64,000 nucleotides of DNA, from assembly GCA_032988165.1 (NCBI GenBank), contig JANTQF010000035.1, positions 124,001-188,000 on the forward strand. Reading direction: 5' to 3'. The notes under the pieces were generated by a model. The model saw only the letters and a program-made list of their open reading frames with translations, made no database searches and was not told where the DNA came from. The stretch comes from Emmonsiellopsis sp. PD_33 (lineage: Eukaryota > Ascomycota > Eurotiomycetes > Onygenales > Ajellomycetaceae). Shown here piece by piece: positions 35,501 to 45,763 of the stretch; the stretch's first letter is position 1; each line of letters starts with the position of its first letter. The position numbers and the translations under genes are program-made.

Positions 35501-37187
35501 CCTGAACTTAAATGTGCTCTCTCTGCGGAGAACTATCCAGCTGAAACCATTTTCCTGGGTTCCTACCATGTAATTGGCGATCTGCGGCTCTGCGGTTCGC
35601 CCAACCGTTAAATTATCTTCCCCATCATTGGTGGCTTTGTAAAAAAAAATCACATAACCAGAAAAGCCAGGGCTGAACGACCTTGAGCGTCGATTTCCGC
35701 ACAGATAGGCCGGAGTGATGATGACAACAAAAGCAACAACATGCCAAATGCATGTTCGATTGTATCGATGCAAGCAGCAAGTGGCCTAAGTAGTAGTCAG
35801 TGGGGACGTGCCCAAAATCCTCCATCGCATCTCCAAAAAACCTAAATTCCCTGAGAACCAAGATCCAGGATGCATTAGCTCGCAAGCTAGTCGCGTTCCC
35901 TGAGAAAAAGCTCCCTCGTCCAAGCCTCTCATCGCGTCTGGAGCTCCAGCGGGGGAGCCCGGCTGAGCTGAAAAGAAGGCTGGGCGGCGGGCTTCTGGGC
36001 GGTGGGCAGGAACCCTGACTCGCGACCCTATGACCGCATGCAATTCTGGATTGTTTGCAACTTTGGAAGAACTCGCTTTGGTTGTCTCTTGACGTGTTCA
36101 GACATTGCCACAGTGGGAATAGACAGAGTTTTCCTTCCCCATCTTGACTGATGAACAGCTTCAAATCAGTGCGCGTGTAGTGAGAGAAAGAGAGTAGATC
36201 TGCTTTTCATTCGCCCCCAGGCCACCCCAAGACGGGCAAAGTCATCTCTTGCTGGGGTTTCCATGCTGTGAACGTTGCTTGCTGACCGCATAACGCGCTC
36301 TCATCCCAGGTCGCCCGCGCGCGGCTGGAAATCAGTCCACAGCGCGCTGATAGTCAGGATAGGAAAAACGACCACCCCTCATCCCTCCCCCATCTAGCGA
36401 ACGGGCGAAAGAAACCATTGGCGACAACGAAGTAGATTAAGCCAAAACGGGGCAAATCCTGTCGCTGGCAATGATGGCGTCGGGAGACGTGAGCTGACCC
36501 CAGAGTCGATCTCAACCCACAGAAGAGCTAAACCCAAAAATAAACCTTGCTATCCCGTACGTACAGACAAGCAAGTCTGATAGCTCCGTTCGTTATTGTT
36601 GGTGATGTGATGGGGGCGAGCCTCGAGGGGTGTGTGTTGACAGGTCCACGTCTATATCGTTGATCCTATGTACCCCTCAGCCATGCACGTCTAATCTGGC
36701 GGATCCGAAAAGGTGGGGGGGGAGGAGATCAATACATCACCGTAGAATCCAGAGCTTGATGGATTTATTATCTGGGGCGAAAACGGCAGCTCTCTTTGTA
36801 AGTAGACGGCGACCAGTGGTCGCCGATGTGCTTGGCTGGCTAGATAGAAAAATCTAGTGCGGCGAATTTCGGTTGCTTGTTTGTTATATGGAATTCTAAT
36901 AATGTTCTCAAAATAATAGCCGAGGAGGAGCTATAATAAGCAGGCCCAGGACGCCCCAGCTGGGTTTGTTCTCTTCTAGATTCGAAGATCGAGGTTGATG
37001 TGCCAACGTTCCAGCTGTTCGTCATCAGCCACGGCCGCCGCGGCGTTTTCAGCCTCCCGGCCCCCTATCTATATACCGTCAACCTGGCCCAAGACAGCAG
37101 GTATTTCACGCTTATAACGGTTATAACTAAGACCCCTTGTCATTTTTAAGACTACGCGCCACCCATACTCTATTCCCATCACTGGCC
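32529..37187. other. Long gene-poor spacer (4.7 kb)
   Basis: I could not support any gene in this stretch. Small frames occur (for example minus 33,092-33,322 and plus 34,776-34,982), but none has a recognisable domain or splice partners. It includes a C-rich polypyrimidine run near 33,710-33,760. GC content is like the genes, not like the AT-rich repeat blocks. It may hold a long promoter, non-coding transcripts or fast-evolving small genes. Confidence 0.4.
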
Positions 37188-37871
37188 ATGCCTCCGACAA
37201 GCAGACCCCAGCGAAAGCTGGCAGGGCCCTTACTGCCGCAACATATATACATTATCATCCCTCTATCCCTCCTGATATCGATCGTTCTTATCAAGCGAAT
37301 CAGAAAGGCTCGGCTCAATGGCTCCCTCGAAATCAAGCAAAAATACCACCCTCCAAGCTTGTCCGATAAGAATATATCCTCCAATTACACCGAGGGGACT
37401 GCCGCCCAATGCACCACAAGTACAATGATGCCATATCACCAACCCCAGCACTTGGGACCTGATTCCTCCTATTCAATTCTCCGTCCATCGGAGCCGGAAC
37501 CATCGCTGAAGATCGCAACGCAAGCGCCCTTGCAAGAACCCCAAATCCAACCGCAGAATCAGCATGCAGGCGACGAGACAATGACTCCTCTTCAACAGTC
37601 GCCTTTATCTCCCGATTTCCCCCGGACACAACCTGAAAATCAACATGCACCCTTCCAAATAGAAATACCCACTCCACACTGGCAAACTGAAGAGGTGGCT
37701 CGTCCTGCTGATGAGACTCGTAACGGAGAACCTCATCCATACGTGTCCCCAGTGATGCAAGATCAACCAGTCGATTTCCCACAGATCCAACGGGAGACGG
37801 TGCAGTTTCTACCCAGGGCAGGGCCTGATAAACGTCAAGCTTGGCGGCGCAGAATTCTTGAATGTAATTAA
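37188..37871 (+). CDS. Small single-pass membrane protein, unknown function
   Basis: An intronless frame of 227 residues. After a basic N-terminus, one hydrophobic segment at about 19-34 (IYIIIPLSLLISIVLI) is followed by a Lys/Arg cluster (KRIRKARL) and then a long hydrophilic Pro/Gln/Glu-rich region. The end is basic (WRRRILECN). The layout suggests a membrane anchor with a disordered tail on the positively charged side. I recall similar short proteins ending in a basic RRTWRR-like motif in related fungi but cannot name a family. The start is the ATG at 37,188; upstream the frame has only TTG. It is convergent with the next gene, 324 bp apart. Confidence 0.55.
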   Translation: MPPTSRPQRKLAGPLLPQHIYIIIPLSLLISIVLIKRIRKARLNGSLEIKQKYHPPSLSDKNISSNYTEGTAAQCTTSTMMPYHQPQHLGPDSSYSILRPSEPEPSLKIATQAPLQEPQIQPQNQHAGDETMTPLQQSPLSPDFPRTQPENQHAPFQIEIPTPHWQTEEVARPADETRNGEPHPYVSPVMQDQPVDFPQIQRETVQFLPRAGPDKRQAWRRRILECN

Positions 37872-38195
37872 CGTGTGGAGGGGTGGAACCATTCGCATAT
37901 TTTGGGAGGCTGTTTGTCGTTTTAAAGCGATGCCTTTTGATATCCATAGGAGAGGGATTTTGTCATACCTTTTTCTCGGTTTTATTTTTCCTTTTTCTCA
38001 CTCCACCGCTCCTTTTTCCTTTCCTTTCTAATTCATCTCCTTCCAAGCCAATCCAGAGAAACCAAATACGACCCCATAGGGAATTCATATTTCGAAATTT
38101 GAAATGACAGATTCGTGACTTTCCAAAGACACCCCTCCTGACCTACCCCACAAAACAAGAAGAAGCTGCGGGGGAAATAATTGGAATAATTGGAT

Positions 38196-38726
38196 TTATA
38201 ATCCTTGGCCATTCCCCTTCGCAGTTGTCGAGTTTGTCAAATCAGCGTGATATATGCTAGTTCGAGGGCCGATGCGGCTCTGGGGAGGTTGCGCATGAGG
38301 ATGAGGTAGCCTGGAGGGAGGCCGCAGAGCAAATCCAGATCGAGACGGAAGGATCGTTGTGCGATCCATCTGGGTTGTTTTGACCTGGACTGGTAATCGG
38401 ACTGCATTGAAGTTGGATAGCAAGACATGAACAGGGGCAACAGGAGCATTTTCGAGAGGGGAAGTGGTCTTGGTCAATCTATCGTCTAGCGCCATACCCG
38501 CAGTCGTTCTCTGAGTTGAAGTCTCTATTGGGCGTGGATCAAATTCGGTTATGGCATGATTCGGGTCCGACACAGCTTCACTGGCCTCGGAAAGGGATGC
38601 TCCGGAAACAAGTTTGTTCACGGCACCTTCGGGAGTAGGGGGAGGGGTAAAGAAACAACAGAGTATAATTATGGTTAGAAAGACTGAAGAGAAAGTCATA
38701 ACGAATATTATTCGAAAGCCTGCCAT
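38196..38726 (-). CDS. Small single-pass membrane protein, unknown function
   Basis: An intronless frame of 176 residues from the ATG at 38,726. The N-terminus (MAGFRIIFVMTFSSVFLTII) is strongly hydrophobic through about residue 25 and could be a membrane anchor or an uncleaved signal. A Ser/Thr/Pro-rich hydrophilic remainder follows. An upstream in-frame ATG at 38,855 would add 43 residues; I prefer the internal start because it puts the hydrophobic segment at the N-terminus. No domain is recognised. Its general plan mirrors the neighbour at 37,188-37,871, but there is no obvious sequence similarity. Confidence 0.45.
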   Translation of the reverse strand: MAGFRIIFVMTFSSVFLTIIILCCFFTPPPTPEGAVNKLVSGASLSEASEAVSDPNHAITEFDPRPIETSTQRTTAGMALDDRLTKTTSPLENAPVAPVHVLLSNFNAVRLPVQVKTTQMDRTTILPSRSGFALRPPSRLPHPHAQPPQSRIGPRTSIYHADLTNSTTAKGNGQGL

Positions 38727-39416
38727 GGTACTGACCAAGCCCGGAGTGGTAGACAGGCAATGAAAACTCGACGCGTTGCAACGGAAAGAATAAGAAAACG
38801 ACGCCTCCTCGAGGAGAGTTGCGGGAGCACAACCTGAGGAAAATAAACCAGACAAGCGGACGGTCTATTTTGATAATATAAGCTAGATATAAGAATCATC
38901 TAGCACGCCCGAATGTTGCATGGAGATGGTGGAACAGGGCCTCCCGAAACCATATCGATCAGGACATGTTCCGACATATCTAGGAAGGAGATTAGCTGAG
39001 AACCGACTTTCCGTATTAACATATGTCACATCTTTGAAGAAACCGGGAGCATGTATAGCATCAAATACATCCATATCGGAGCAGCTGCGAGCGGCTGTGG
39101 AGGTGGGTGATGCTTGCTCGTTTTCCTAGGCGACGGAAACGGCAAAAGGACTTCCAGCCGGTTAAGGCGGCAGAACGACCATTAGCAACCATAGAAGCCA
39201 GTACGGGGTGAGGCCTGTGGGTTTCCGTTCCCCGGATTTCAACAAGTTCAAGCTGGTGAATCCCGAACGACGTGGAGGAGTGATTACGTAATTCCTGAAT
39301 AAGCCATTTACCTCCTCCCTCTGACGTATCTCCAAAAGAGCCAGAAATGCATGTACATATCAACAGACACCCAACAGCAATACACCACTCCGTTTTCTTT
39401 GAGTACAGCTCCAGCC
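38727..39416. other. Divergent spacer before USE1
   Basis: About 690 bp between a minus-strand gene and USE1 on the plus strand, expected to hold both promoters. Open frames here are short and unrecognised. Confidence 0.4.
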
Positions 39417-40533
39417 ATGGCACGCAAATTACCAGAAGCCTACTCCGCCCCAGACGTGACCTCCATCAACCTCGCGCACCTCCTCGCCCGCCTCGAGAGC
39501 AACCTCCTGTCTCCCACTGCAGACTTGAAACCTCTCTATCGATCACAATATCACCGCGCGAGAGTTGGGGCTGTAAGCAAGCTATGCGACCAGTATTCGA
39601 CACCGTATAATAGACTACTAACTGTCCTAAATCCTTCCCTTACAGAATGTCGAATATGCGCGCACCCTCCTTCTTAAGCTCGAGCTCTCCCTCCCAAACA
39701 TCAAGATCCAATCCCGCAAACATGCCCTACAGACCGACCTCGCGCAGAAGCGGCAGCAGATAAAAGCCCTGGCGGAACGGCTAGATGAAATAGGTGCAGC
39801 TGCGGAAGCAGGGTCAGATACCCAGGATTTCTCCTCAGATAATGAAGAGGAAGACATACTCCCTACGCCTAGCGACAGCACGCCAGGAACCACATCTCCG
39901 GCCCGGACGACGACACTTGCAGAAAACCTACCAGAAGGGGAGAAAGAAGCGGAAGAAACACCAGAGACCACAACTCGAGAACAACAAGAACAAACCCCAG
40001 ACCAGACACCCGATGAACGCTGCCCATCTCCTTCGCAAGTACCAGAACAATCCAATACATTACGCAACCGCCACCCTCCCAAATCACCATCAGCCGATCA
40101 ATCAACCTCAACCACAGCAGCCACAGCAACTGGCACCTCCGCCTCCCTTTTCCCCAGCCACCCCTCACAACCCACCCCTCCCACCGCCACCACTTCCACC
40201 AGCTCCCCCGAAGCTTCCGCCGCCCTAACCCACGACAGCCACGAACAAGAAACCCTCACCGAATCCCTCCTAACACTCGCAACCCAACTCAAAGCCTCCT
40301 CACAGGCCTTCCACACAAGTATAGAATCCGAGCAATCGATCCTCTCGCGGGCAGCGGAGGGGTTAGACCGGAACACGACGGGGATGGAGGCGGCAGGGAA
40401 GCGGATGGGGATGCTGAGGAGGATGTCTGAGGGTAGGGGGTGGTGGGGCAGGATGATGATGTATGCGTGGATATTTGGGCTGTGGATCGTTGCGGTGCTG
40501 ATTGTGTTTTTGGGGCCGAAGTTGAGGTTTTGA
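39417..40533 (+). CDS. use1: USE1-like SNARE of Golgi-to-ER transport
   Basis: Exons 39417-39572 and 39646-40533, with a 73-bp intron (GTAAGC, branch CTACTAACT, CTTACAG), give 347 residues. Use1 is an ER-resident SNARE that acts with Ufe1, Sec20 and Sec22 in fusion of retrograde COPI vesicles. The N-terminal part (INLAHLLARLESNLL, then VEYARTLLLKLE) matches the Use1 family. A long low-complexity Thr/Pro/Glu-rich middle follows. The C-terminal SNARE-like helix (LTESLLTLATQLKASSQAF through LDRNTTGMEAAGKRM) leads to a tail anchor (MYAWIFGLWIVAVLIVFLG) and a short lumenal end. The middle is longer than in yeast Use1 (245 residues), as is common in filamentous fungi. Confidence 0.85.
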
Positions 40534-41474
40534 AGTGGGATATGGATATCTTACTTCTTTATATATACCCGGATACTTTTTAGGAACAACATATATACAA
40601 ATAAATACCTTGCAGTTTGGGCAATGTTATTCCTCAGTAACGTATATAAAATACATACCTTGAACAACGTTATTTTCCGGCAACGCAGTATGTAGCAACC
40701 TATCTACCAATTTAGTAACGTAGTTATTATAAACAACGGTTATTTCAGCAGCACTGTTGCTCTCAAATAAACAGTTTCTGTACGGTTGCCCTACCGTTAT
40801 TCCACCACACGGATGTCCCGGATAATACTTACATGAGATCATGCTCGCCCTCTCATAATAAGCTTATTTTAGCGTCTTCTTTCACCGCCCAGATTCGACC
40901 AATCAATGGCCTGGCGTGGAAGTACATAGCCAATAGAAAACCTGGGACGGCATGGCGGACAAAGGACGCTAAAATATCCATAGTTGCCGGTTGAGGAGAA
41001 CGTGAAGTATATAATGAGGTAACTAGAACTTGATCCTGATCACTTCACAGATTTGAATTTATATTCACTTTCAACCAATCCAAAGTCTTATCTATCTATC
41101 TTTAGATGAGTGAATGCTGAGTCACTCTCTGCTAAATAAGTACTACCATCATTCTCTCTCTTCTCTTTCTCTTTCTCTACCAGCATCCAAGTGTCCCATT
41201 TATTTACCAGTACTCTTATCTACTCTACTCCATCCAACTCTACTTTTCTTCTATGGTCAGCTTACCTGCTGTGGTTCTTCACTCTCAAGAGCCGTGCTGC
41301 AAGCCTCTCTATCATCTCTTCATCTGAAATCACAGTCACCAGCCTCAACCTCTGATGATATGCTCAAATTTCACGACGTCTTGTGAGAATCCAACTAGAC
41401 CAAAAAAAGAATCGACCCCTTCCAAGGTTGTCGGCCAGCGGGTCTAAATTTTACCCGTTTTTTCTCAGCCCATC
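40534..41474. other. Intergenic region containing a MITE
   Basis: About 940 bp. It holds the 108-bp MITE at 40,867-40,974 and, at 41,382-41,406, a TGTGAGAATCCAACT sequence shared with 28,197-28,221. A pyrimidine-rich stretch near 41,150-41,260 could be 5' leader of the following gene. Confidence 0.5.
40867..40974. mobile_element. 108-bp MITE with TA target duplication
   Basis: The left end TTTTAGCGTC and the right end GACGCTAAAA are perfect 10-bp inverted repeats. The similarity continues inward with small gaps (TTCTTTCACCGCC against CTTTGTCCGCC). TA flanks both sides (40,865-40,866 and 40,975-40,976). This is the structure of a short non-autonomous Tc1/mariner-superfamily element. There is no coding capacity. 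Confidence 0.7.
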
Positions 41475-42857
41475 ATGGCCGAAACAGTCCATTTCTCAAC
41501 CCAGGAAATGATGCTGAACCCCCAGCGTCTCAAGAGGCCATCGTTTAACCCTCCTATAAACCCGATCAAAAAGCGCTCGCGATCTGAAGAAGAGCTAGAA
41601 GCCACCCGGACCCAGTCACCACCAGCTCCTCAGACCGAACCACAACTAGTAGTAGCGACGTCCGCCATCGACTTCGAAGACTTTACTCTAGCCGATGCCA
41701 CCACATTCGGGCCATTCCTCGAGAACAAGGATAAACTTTTCAAGGTCCTTGGTCACAAGTTCGGGATAGAGGAAATCACATTTAACCCCCCGTTCCTATT
41801 TGTTCGATCGGGCGAGACCCCGCCTCCGGTTGAGGAACGACCCTTCTCCATCGCTGGATGCGTTGCTGTGTGGTTAGGTCCGAAGGATGTAATGCCAGAA
41901 GTACACCCGGGGACTCTAGGGGAGATGGACGACAGAGAAAATTTTGCTGAAGTTGACGAGGAGCTGTCGAAGGAGTTGGTCCCAGGTCAGATGCCAGACC
42001 CACACGTTTTGTTCGATGCTATCCGAGGGCCATTTCCAGATGCCATCGCCGTGACTATGATTTACGATACGATAGTGGTGGAGTTTGAAGAGGTTGACGC
42101 AGCCGTGTGGTTAGAGAGGTGTCTATCTCTTCCCATGGCCTTCAAGAATCTAGACTTCGGCTTACAATACAGCAACGGGCCATTAGCGAATACAGAGTGT
42201 AAGTGTCTCACGAGGCCCCTACCCCTACCCCAGAAGCTTGATGCCCTCGTTGCGGACGACACGGACTATGTGAAAGATAAAGGATACTTCTGTCCCGGAA
42301 CCATGCTTGGTTCAACAGAAGGTAGTACGATCACATCGGGAATTGAAGTTCAAAAGGGGAATGAAACACGAGTGCTAGCTGCACTCCATGCCTGGGACGA
42401 TGAGTCGAGAAAGAAAAAGAATCTCGGCGGTGCAGGTGACTTGGTTGTTCTGCAGGGAAAGACTAGAGTTGGCTATCTCGATCAGCGGATCGATGACACT
42501 AACATGGCCCTGATCAAGGTGGATGATGATGTCAAGTTCAAGAACCAGTTTCTTGATATCGACTGCGTTCCGCAAAAGTTGGTGCGTTCGACAAACATCA
42601 GTTTCAAAGACACGTTCTACATCGATAGCTTCGTGACGGGAAGACAGCATCTACGAGGGGCTGGGGTGCGAGCATACAGAACCGGCGTACGTGGACGTGA
42701 TATTATAAAAGGAAATGGGACAGCTGAAGGCGGTCCTCCACCCGATACTTATGTGGTTGTGGGACAGAATGAGCCAACTACCCTATCTGCGAAGCCTGTA
42801 TCTGCCGTCGCTAGCTTACCCTACTGCTGCTCTGCCGGACCTTCCCCCCCCCCCTGA
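41475..42857 (+). CDS. Hypothetical protein, 5' part of an interrupted gene
   Basis: The frame opens at ATG 41,475 and stops at 42,857 (460 codons). The N-terminus is basic and low in complexity (KKRSRSEEELE). After it come regions I recall from fungal hypothetical proteins with a trypsin-like look (YFCPGTMLGSTEGS, LAALHAWDD, VGYLDQRIDDTNMALIKVDDD, FYIDSFVTGRQHL). I see no certain catalytic triad. Similarity seems to end near 42,767 (TYVVVGQ); the last 30 residues are Pro/Ser-rich read-through. The expected C-terminus resumes 0.6 kb later at 43,398. The gene therefore looks split by an insertion, or it has an unusually long intron. Function is unknown. Confidence 0.5.
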   Translation: MAETVHFSTQEMMLNPQRLKRPSFNPPINPIKKRSRSEEELEATRTQSPPAPQTEPQLVVATSAIDFEDFTLADATTFGPFLENKDKLFKVLGHKFGIEEITFNPPFLFVRSGETPPPVEERPFSIAGCVAVWLGPKDVMPEVHPGTLGEMDDRENFAEVDEELSKELVPGQMPDPHVLFDAIRGPFPDAIAVTMIYDTIVVEFEEVDAAVWLERCLSLPMAFKNLDFGLQYSNGPLANTECKCLTRPLPLPQKLDALVADDTDYVKDKGYFCPGTMLGSTEGSTITSGIEVQKGNETRVLAALHAWDDESRKKKNLGGAGDLVVLQGKTRVGYLDQRIDDTNMALIKVDDDVKFKNQFLDIDCVPQKLVRSTNISFKDTFYIDSFVTGRQHLRGAGVRAYRTGVRGRDIIKGNGTAEGGPPPDTYVVVGQNEPTTLSAKPVSAVASLPYCCSAGPSPPP

Positions 42858-43397
42858 TTCTGTTTACTGTTCCCTGGCGTTACCTGTTTATTCCCTGGTC
42901 TGCATGTTGTCTTGTCTGCCGGGAGATATCTCTATCCATTTGATGCCCGATGCCCCAGTTCGCTGGGATGGATTTGTTCTCTGCTTGTCTGCCAGGTATT
43001 ATCATTATCCTTCCATGAAGCCCGATGCCCTGGCCTACCAGGATGATGTTGTTCCATGTTCTTCTCTTGTCTGTTCCTTTCCTTATCCTTGGTTGTTTCT
43101 TATCTGCGGGACGCGGACTTCCCACCCAGGGGATGAGAGTGGTGGTGAAACATTCTTGCTGCTGCTTTAGTCAGATCTCAGCCATTCCTTCCTGCTCTCA
43201 CTAGGAGCATTGTTTACATCTGCTACCTTCACCCACCATGTATCCTAGCTTTTACAATGAGAACCAAGGCTTCTGACTACGAATTGTTGATCTTAATCTT
43301 TTGTGATTCGAACCTCTCCCCTCATCCTGAGTGAAACGGCCACTAGAGCGGCACTACGCCAGGCTAGACCGGGTTAGAAGGAGATAACGTTTCGCTG
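42858..43397. other. Segment splitting the hypothetical gene, SINE-like
   Basis: About 0.6 kb of pyrimidine-rich DNA lies between two halves of one apparent gene. On the minus strand, TGGCGTAGTGC (43,351-43,361) resembles an RNA polymerase III A box. GGTTCGAATC (43,305-43,314) matches the B box. Their starts are 47 bases apart, close to the spacing in tRNA genes, but the stems do not fold, so it is not a working tRNA. Imperfect repeats of about 73-81 bp beginning CTTGTCTG occur at 42,911, 42,984 and 43,065. A tRNA-derived SINE is one explanation. No clear target duplication was found. Confidence 0.35.
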
Positions 43398-43652
43398 GTG
43401 CGTGTATTCGCGACGAACGCCCCAGAGATCCTGCACCGTCCAGTGATACGCGCCGGCATATGCGGCTCTGTTATCGTTCGTAATTTATCTGGCGCACAAA
43501 AGGTCCTTGACAAAGGAGAAATTTGCGGCGTAATGCATTGGGCAGACCTAGCGAAGTACGAGTCGGATTCGAAACTCTATTGCTTCGCGGACGTGATGGA
43601 CCCGTTGATTGATGTGGGCTGGGAGTGTGTCGTCGACTCAATACGAGCATAG
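43398..43652 (+). pseudogene. 3' part of the interrupted hypothetical gene
   Basis: The open stretch reads VFATNAPEI, then RAGICGSVIVRN, KGEICGVMHWADL and LYCFADVMDPLIDVGW. From memory this resembles the C-terminal end of the same fungal family as the frame at 41,475-42,857. The GICGS near its middle recalls the serine-region GxCGS pattern but is not proof of a protease. There is no ATG at its beginning, only GTG, so it is not a separate gene. It is either a terminal exon or an orphaned fragment. Confidence 0.5.
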
Positions 43653-44453
43653 ATAAAGCGCACTAGCTATTGAAAGTTTGCATAGAGTTTTTTTTTTATA
43701 AAAAAGCGGAAACAAGCCCATGATATTTCAAAACTGTAGGGTAAACCAAAAAAGGGAACAATCGATAAGAAAATTTGAAAAAAAATAAAATCACACGAAT
43801 AAATGGAAAAAATCCCTAAGAAAACAATAAGTAGAAAAGGTAAAGAGAGGTAGGAAATAAAAAAACGGTAAAAGATCCACACACTCATAATCAATCAAGG
43901 GAATAAATAAGGGAATAAATAAATGGATAAAGGAATCAGAAAGAAAAGTGGCAAAACGATAGAGGAAATCATGCGGAAAGGGGACGAGAGAGGCGACGAG
44001 GCAAAAAAAAAAGGAAAATAAAGGAAAAAAGAGAGTTGCAAGTGCCATAAGGCTAGAGGTAGAGGGGGTTTGTTTGCATTGCGCCATCAGAAAGCTAGAC
44101 CACAGCGGGGTTGCGAGAAGAAGCGGAATACCGCGTGGTTAATTCCGAGTGAACGACAGAGAAGAAAAGAAAGCAAGCAAAATAGTTAGTATCCCCATTA
44201 TTGTTTGCGGTGCTGACGGTGTGCATTACGCCATATTTGTCTTTGAACAAGAAAGGTCTCAACGCCACTGCCCAAGACACATGGGCAAAGCAAGAGATGA
44301 TAAGGAAAAATGGCAGGAGGTCGTTGCTAGACGGAGGACGGCATGTGGGAATAAACATAAAAAGGGAAGCGGGGGGTGATATCAAATACAGATGACACGA
44401 GAAGGAATTATCTAATTAGTGAGAAACCAAAATGTTATCGAAATAAAACTTCG
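43653..44453. other. Intergenic, purine-rich on the plus strand
   Basis: About 800 bp downstream of the G-alpha gene, A-rich on the plus strand at 43,690-44,040 (T-rich in the sense of G-alpha). It probably includes the G-alpha 3' UTR and terminator. No gene is supported. Confidence 0.4.
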
Positions 44454-45763
44454 TTATATCAAACCACAGAGGCGAAGATTGTCCTGGATGATGATATCTG
44501 GTGGAAAAAGTTAGCACCGAGTGACATGGACAATACAGACCAGGGCACATACCATTGACAGCCATCATGACGAACCGAATTTGAGAGGTATCAGTGGCAC
44601 ATGTGAAGTGAGTGTAGATTTGTTTTTGTTCGGCCTGGTTAAGGGACACGAAACGGTTGAGAATGTAGTCGCAAGCAGCAGTGTACTCGGCGCCGCCTAA
44701 TACAAGTTAGAGGCACGTTCACCATATAAATGGACAGGGGCATCAGGGAACAAACCTTCGTAATCAGGGAAGTAGTTCTTCATAGGGCTGACAGGGAGCT
44801 TCTCCTTAAACCGATCGATCTTGTTCAGGAAAAGGATAATAGAAGTCTTGGTGAACCATCTCGAATTGCAAATGGAGTCGAAAAGTGTGAGGGCCTCCTG
44901 CATACGGTTGACAGTCTCATCTTCGAACAAGAGCTGATCATACTCCGAAATAGCAACTAGGAAAAGAATAGTAGTGACGTTTTCGAAGCAGTGAATCCAC
45001 TTCTTACGCTCGGAACGCTGGCCACCAACGTCGAACATGCGGTAGGTGAGTTCGCCAATGATGAATGTCGATTCGGTAATACCGGTGGTCTTCACACGAG
45101 AGCGGAGGACATCCTGATCGTTGGGTAGATAGTTCGATTGGGCGATACGGCTGATGGAGTCGAAGTAGCTATAAATTTAGTTAGAATGGAAATTCAAATA
45201 ACGATCATCGCAGAGCGTGCTTTCGCTGCTGACAAACTTACTATCGTGCGGAGTCGTTCAATTGATACTCGCGAGATCTTCTGAAACATTCCTGTACACC
45301 GGCATCGTTCCACAAAGCCTCAATAGCGGTACCGACCTCGGGGGGTAGGCTATCGCCTTCGATCTGGGCGGGTTGCATGAAGATGACCTGGACATGGTAT
45401 TCGGCACGCTGGTCATCCAATGGAAGATCAAGACCCTCCATAGCTTCGAGAATGACACGCATTGACTGGACAGTGTTGCTGAAAATGATTTCCTTGAAGG
45501 ACTCCCTCTCATCCTGAGAATAGGAACCCTCGTTAATGAGCTTCATTTGCTTCAAGATTGTGGATTTACCCGACTCGCCAGCGCCTAGGAGGTTCGTGTA
45601 AGCCATATGACCAGGATCCTGCGGTTGTTGAATCCGGTTTCTTACCGAGCAACAGCATCTTGATCTCATTTCTCTGGAGCATCTTATCCCGCTTGAGCTG
45701 GTTCTCGATTTCCTCATTTCTGGCCTTCCCCTCCTTATCCTCAGTGCTCATTCCACAGCCCAT
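44454..45763 (-). CDS. fadA: Class I heterotrimeric G-protein alpha subunit (FadA/GpaA type)
   Basis: Five exons, complement of 44454-44497, 44553-44696, 44756-45168, 45242-45584 and 45646-45763, give 353 residues, the same as Aspergillus FadA. All junctions keep phase. The subunit relays seven-helix receptor signals to cAMP and growth or sporulation control. MGCGMS allows N-myristoylation at Gly2 and palmitoylation at Cys3. The P-loop is GAGESGKST. The switch II region is DVGGQRSERKKW, with FLNKID and TCATDT for guanine. The last exon (44 bases) encodes DIIIQDNLRLCGLI, with the cysteine four from the end that marks the Gi-like class. The nearest transposon, a copia element, begins about 1.9 kb upstream. 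Confidence 0.96.

Noticed and set aside
42715..43170. 151-codon plus-strand frame overlapping the end of the hypothetical gene
   Set aside because: It lies in the pyrimidine-rich inserted segment and in another frame; the translation is low in complexity with no known domain.
43305..43361. A functional tRNA gene
   Set aside because: A-box and B-box matches are good, but the acceptor and T stems do not pair, so it is at most tRNA-derived.
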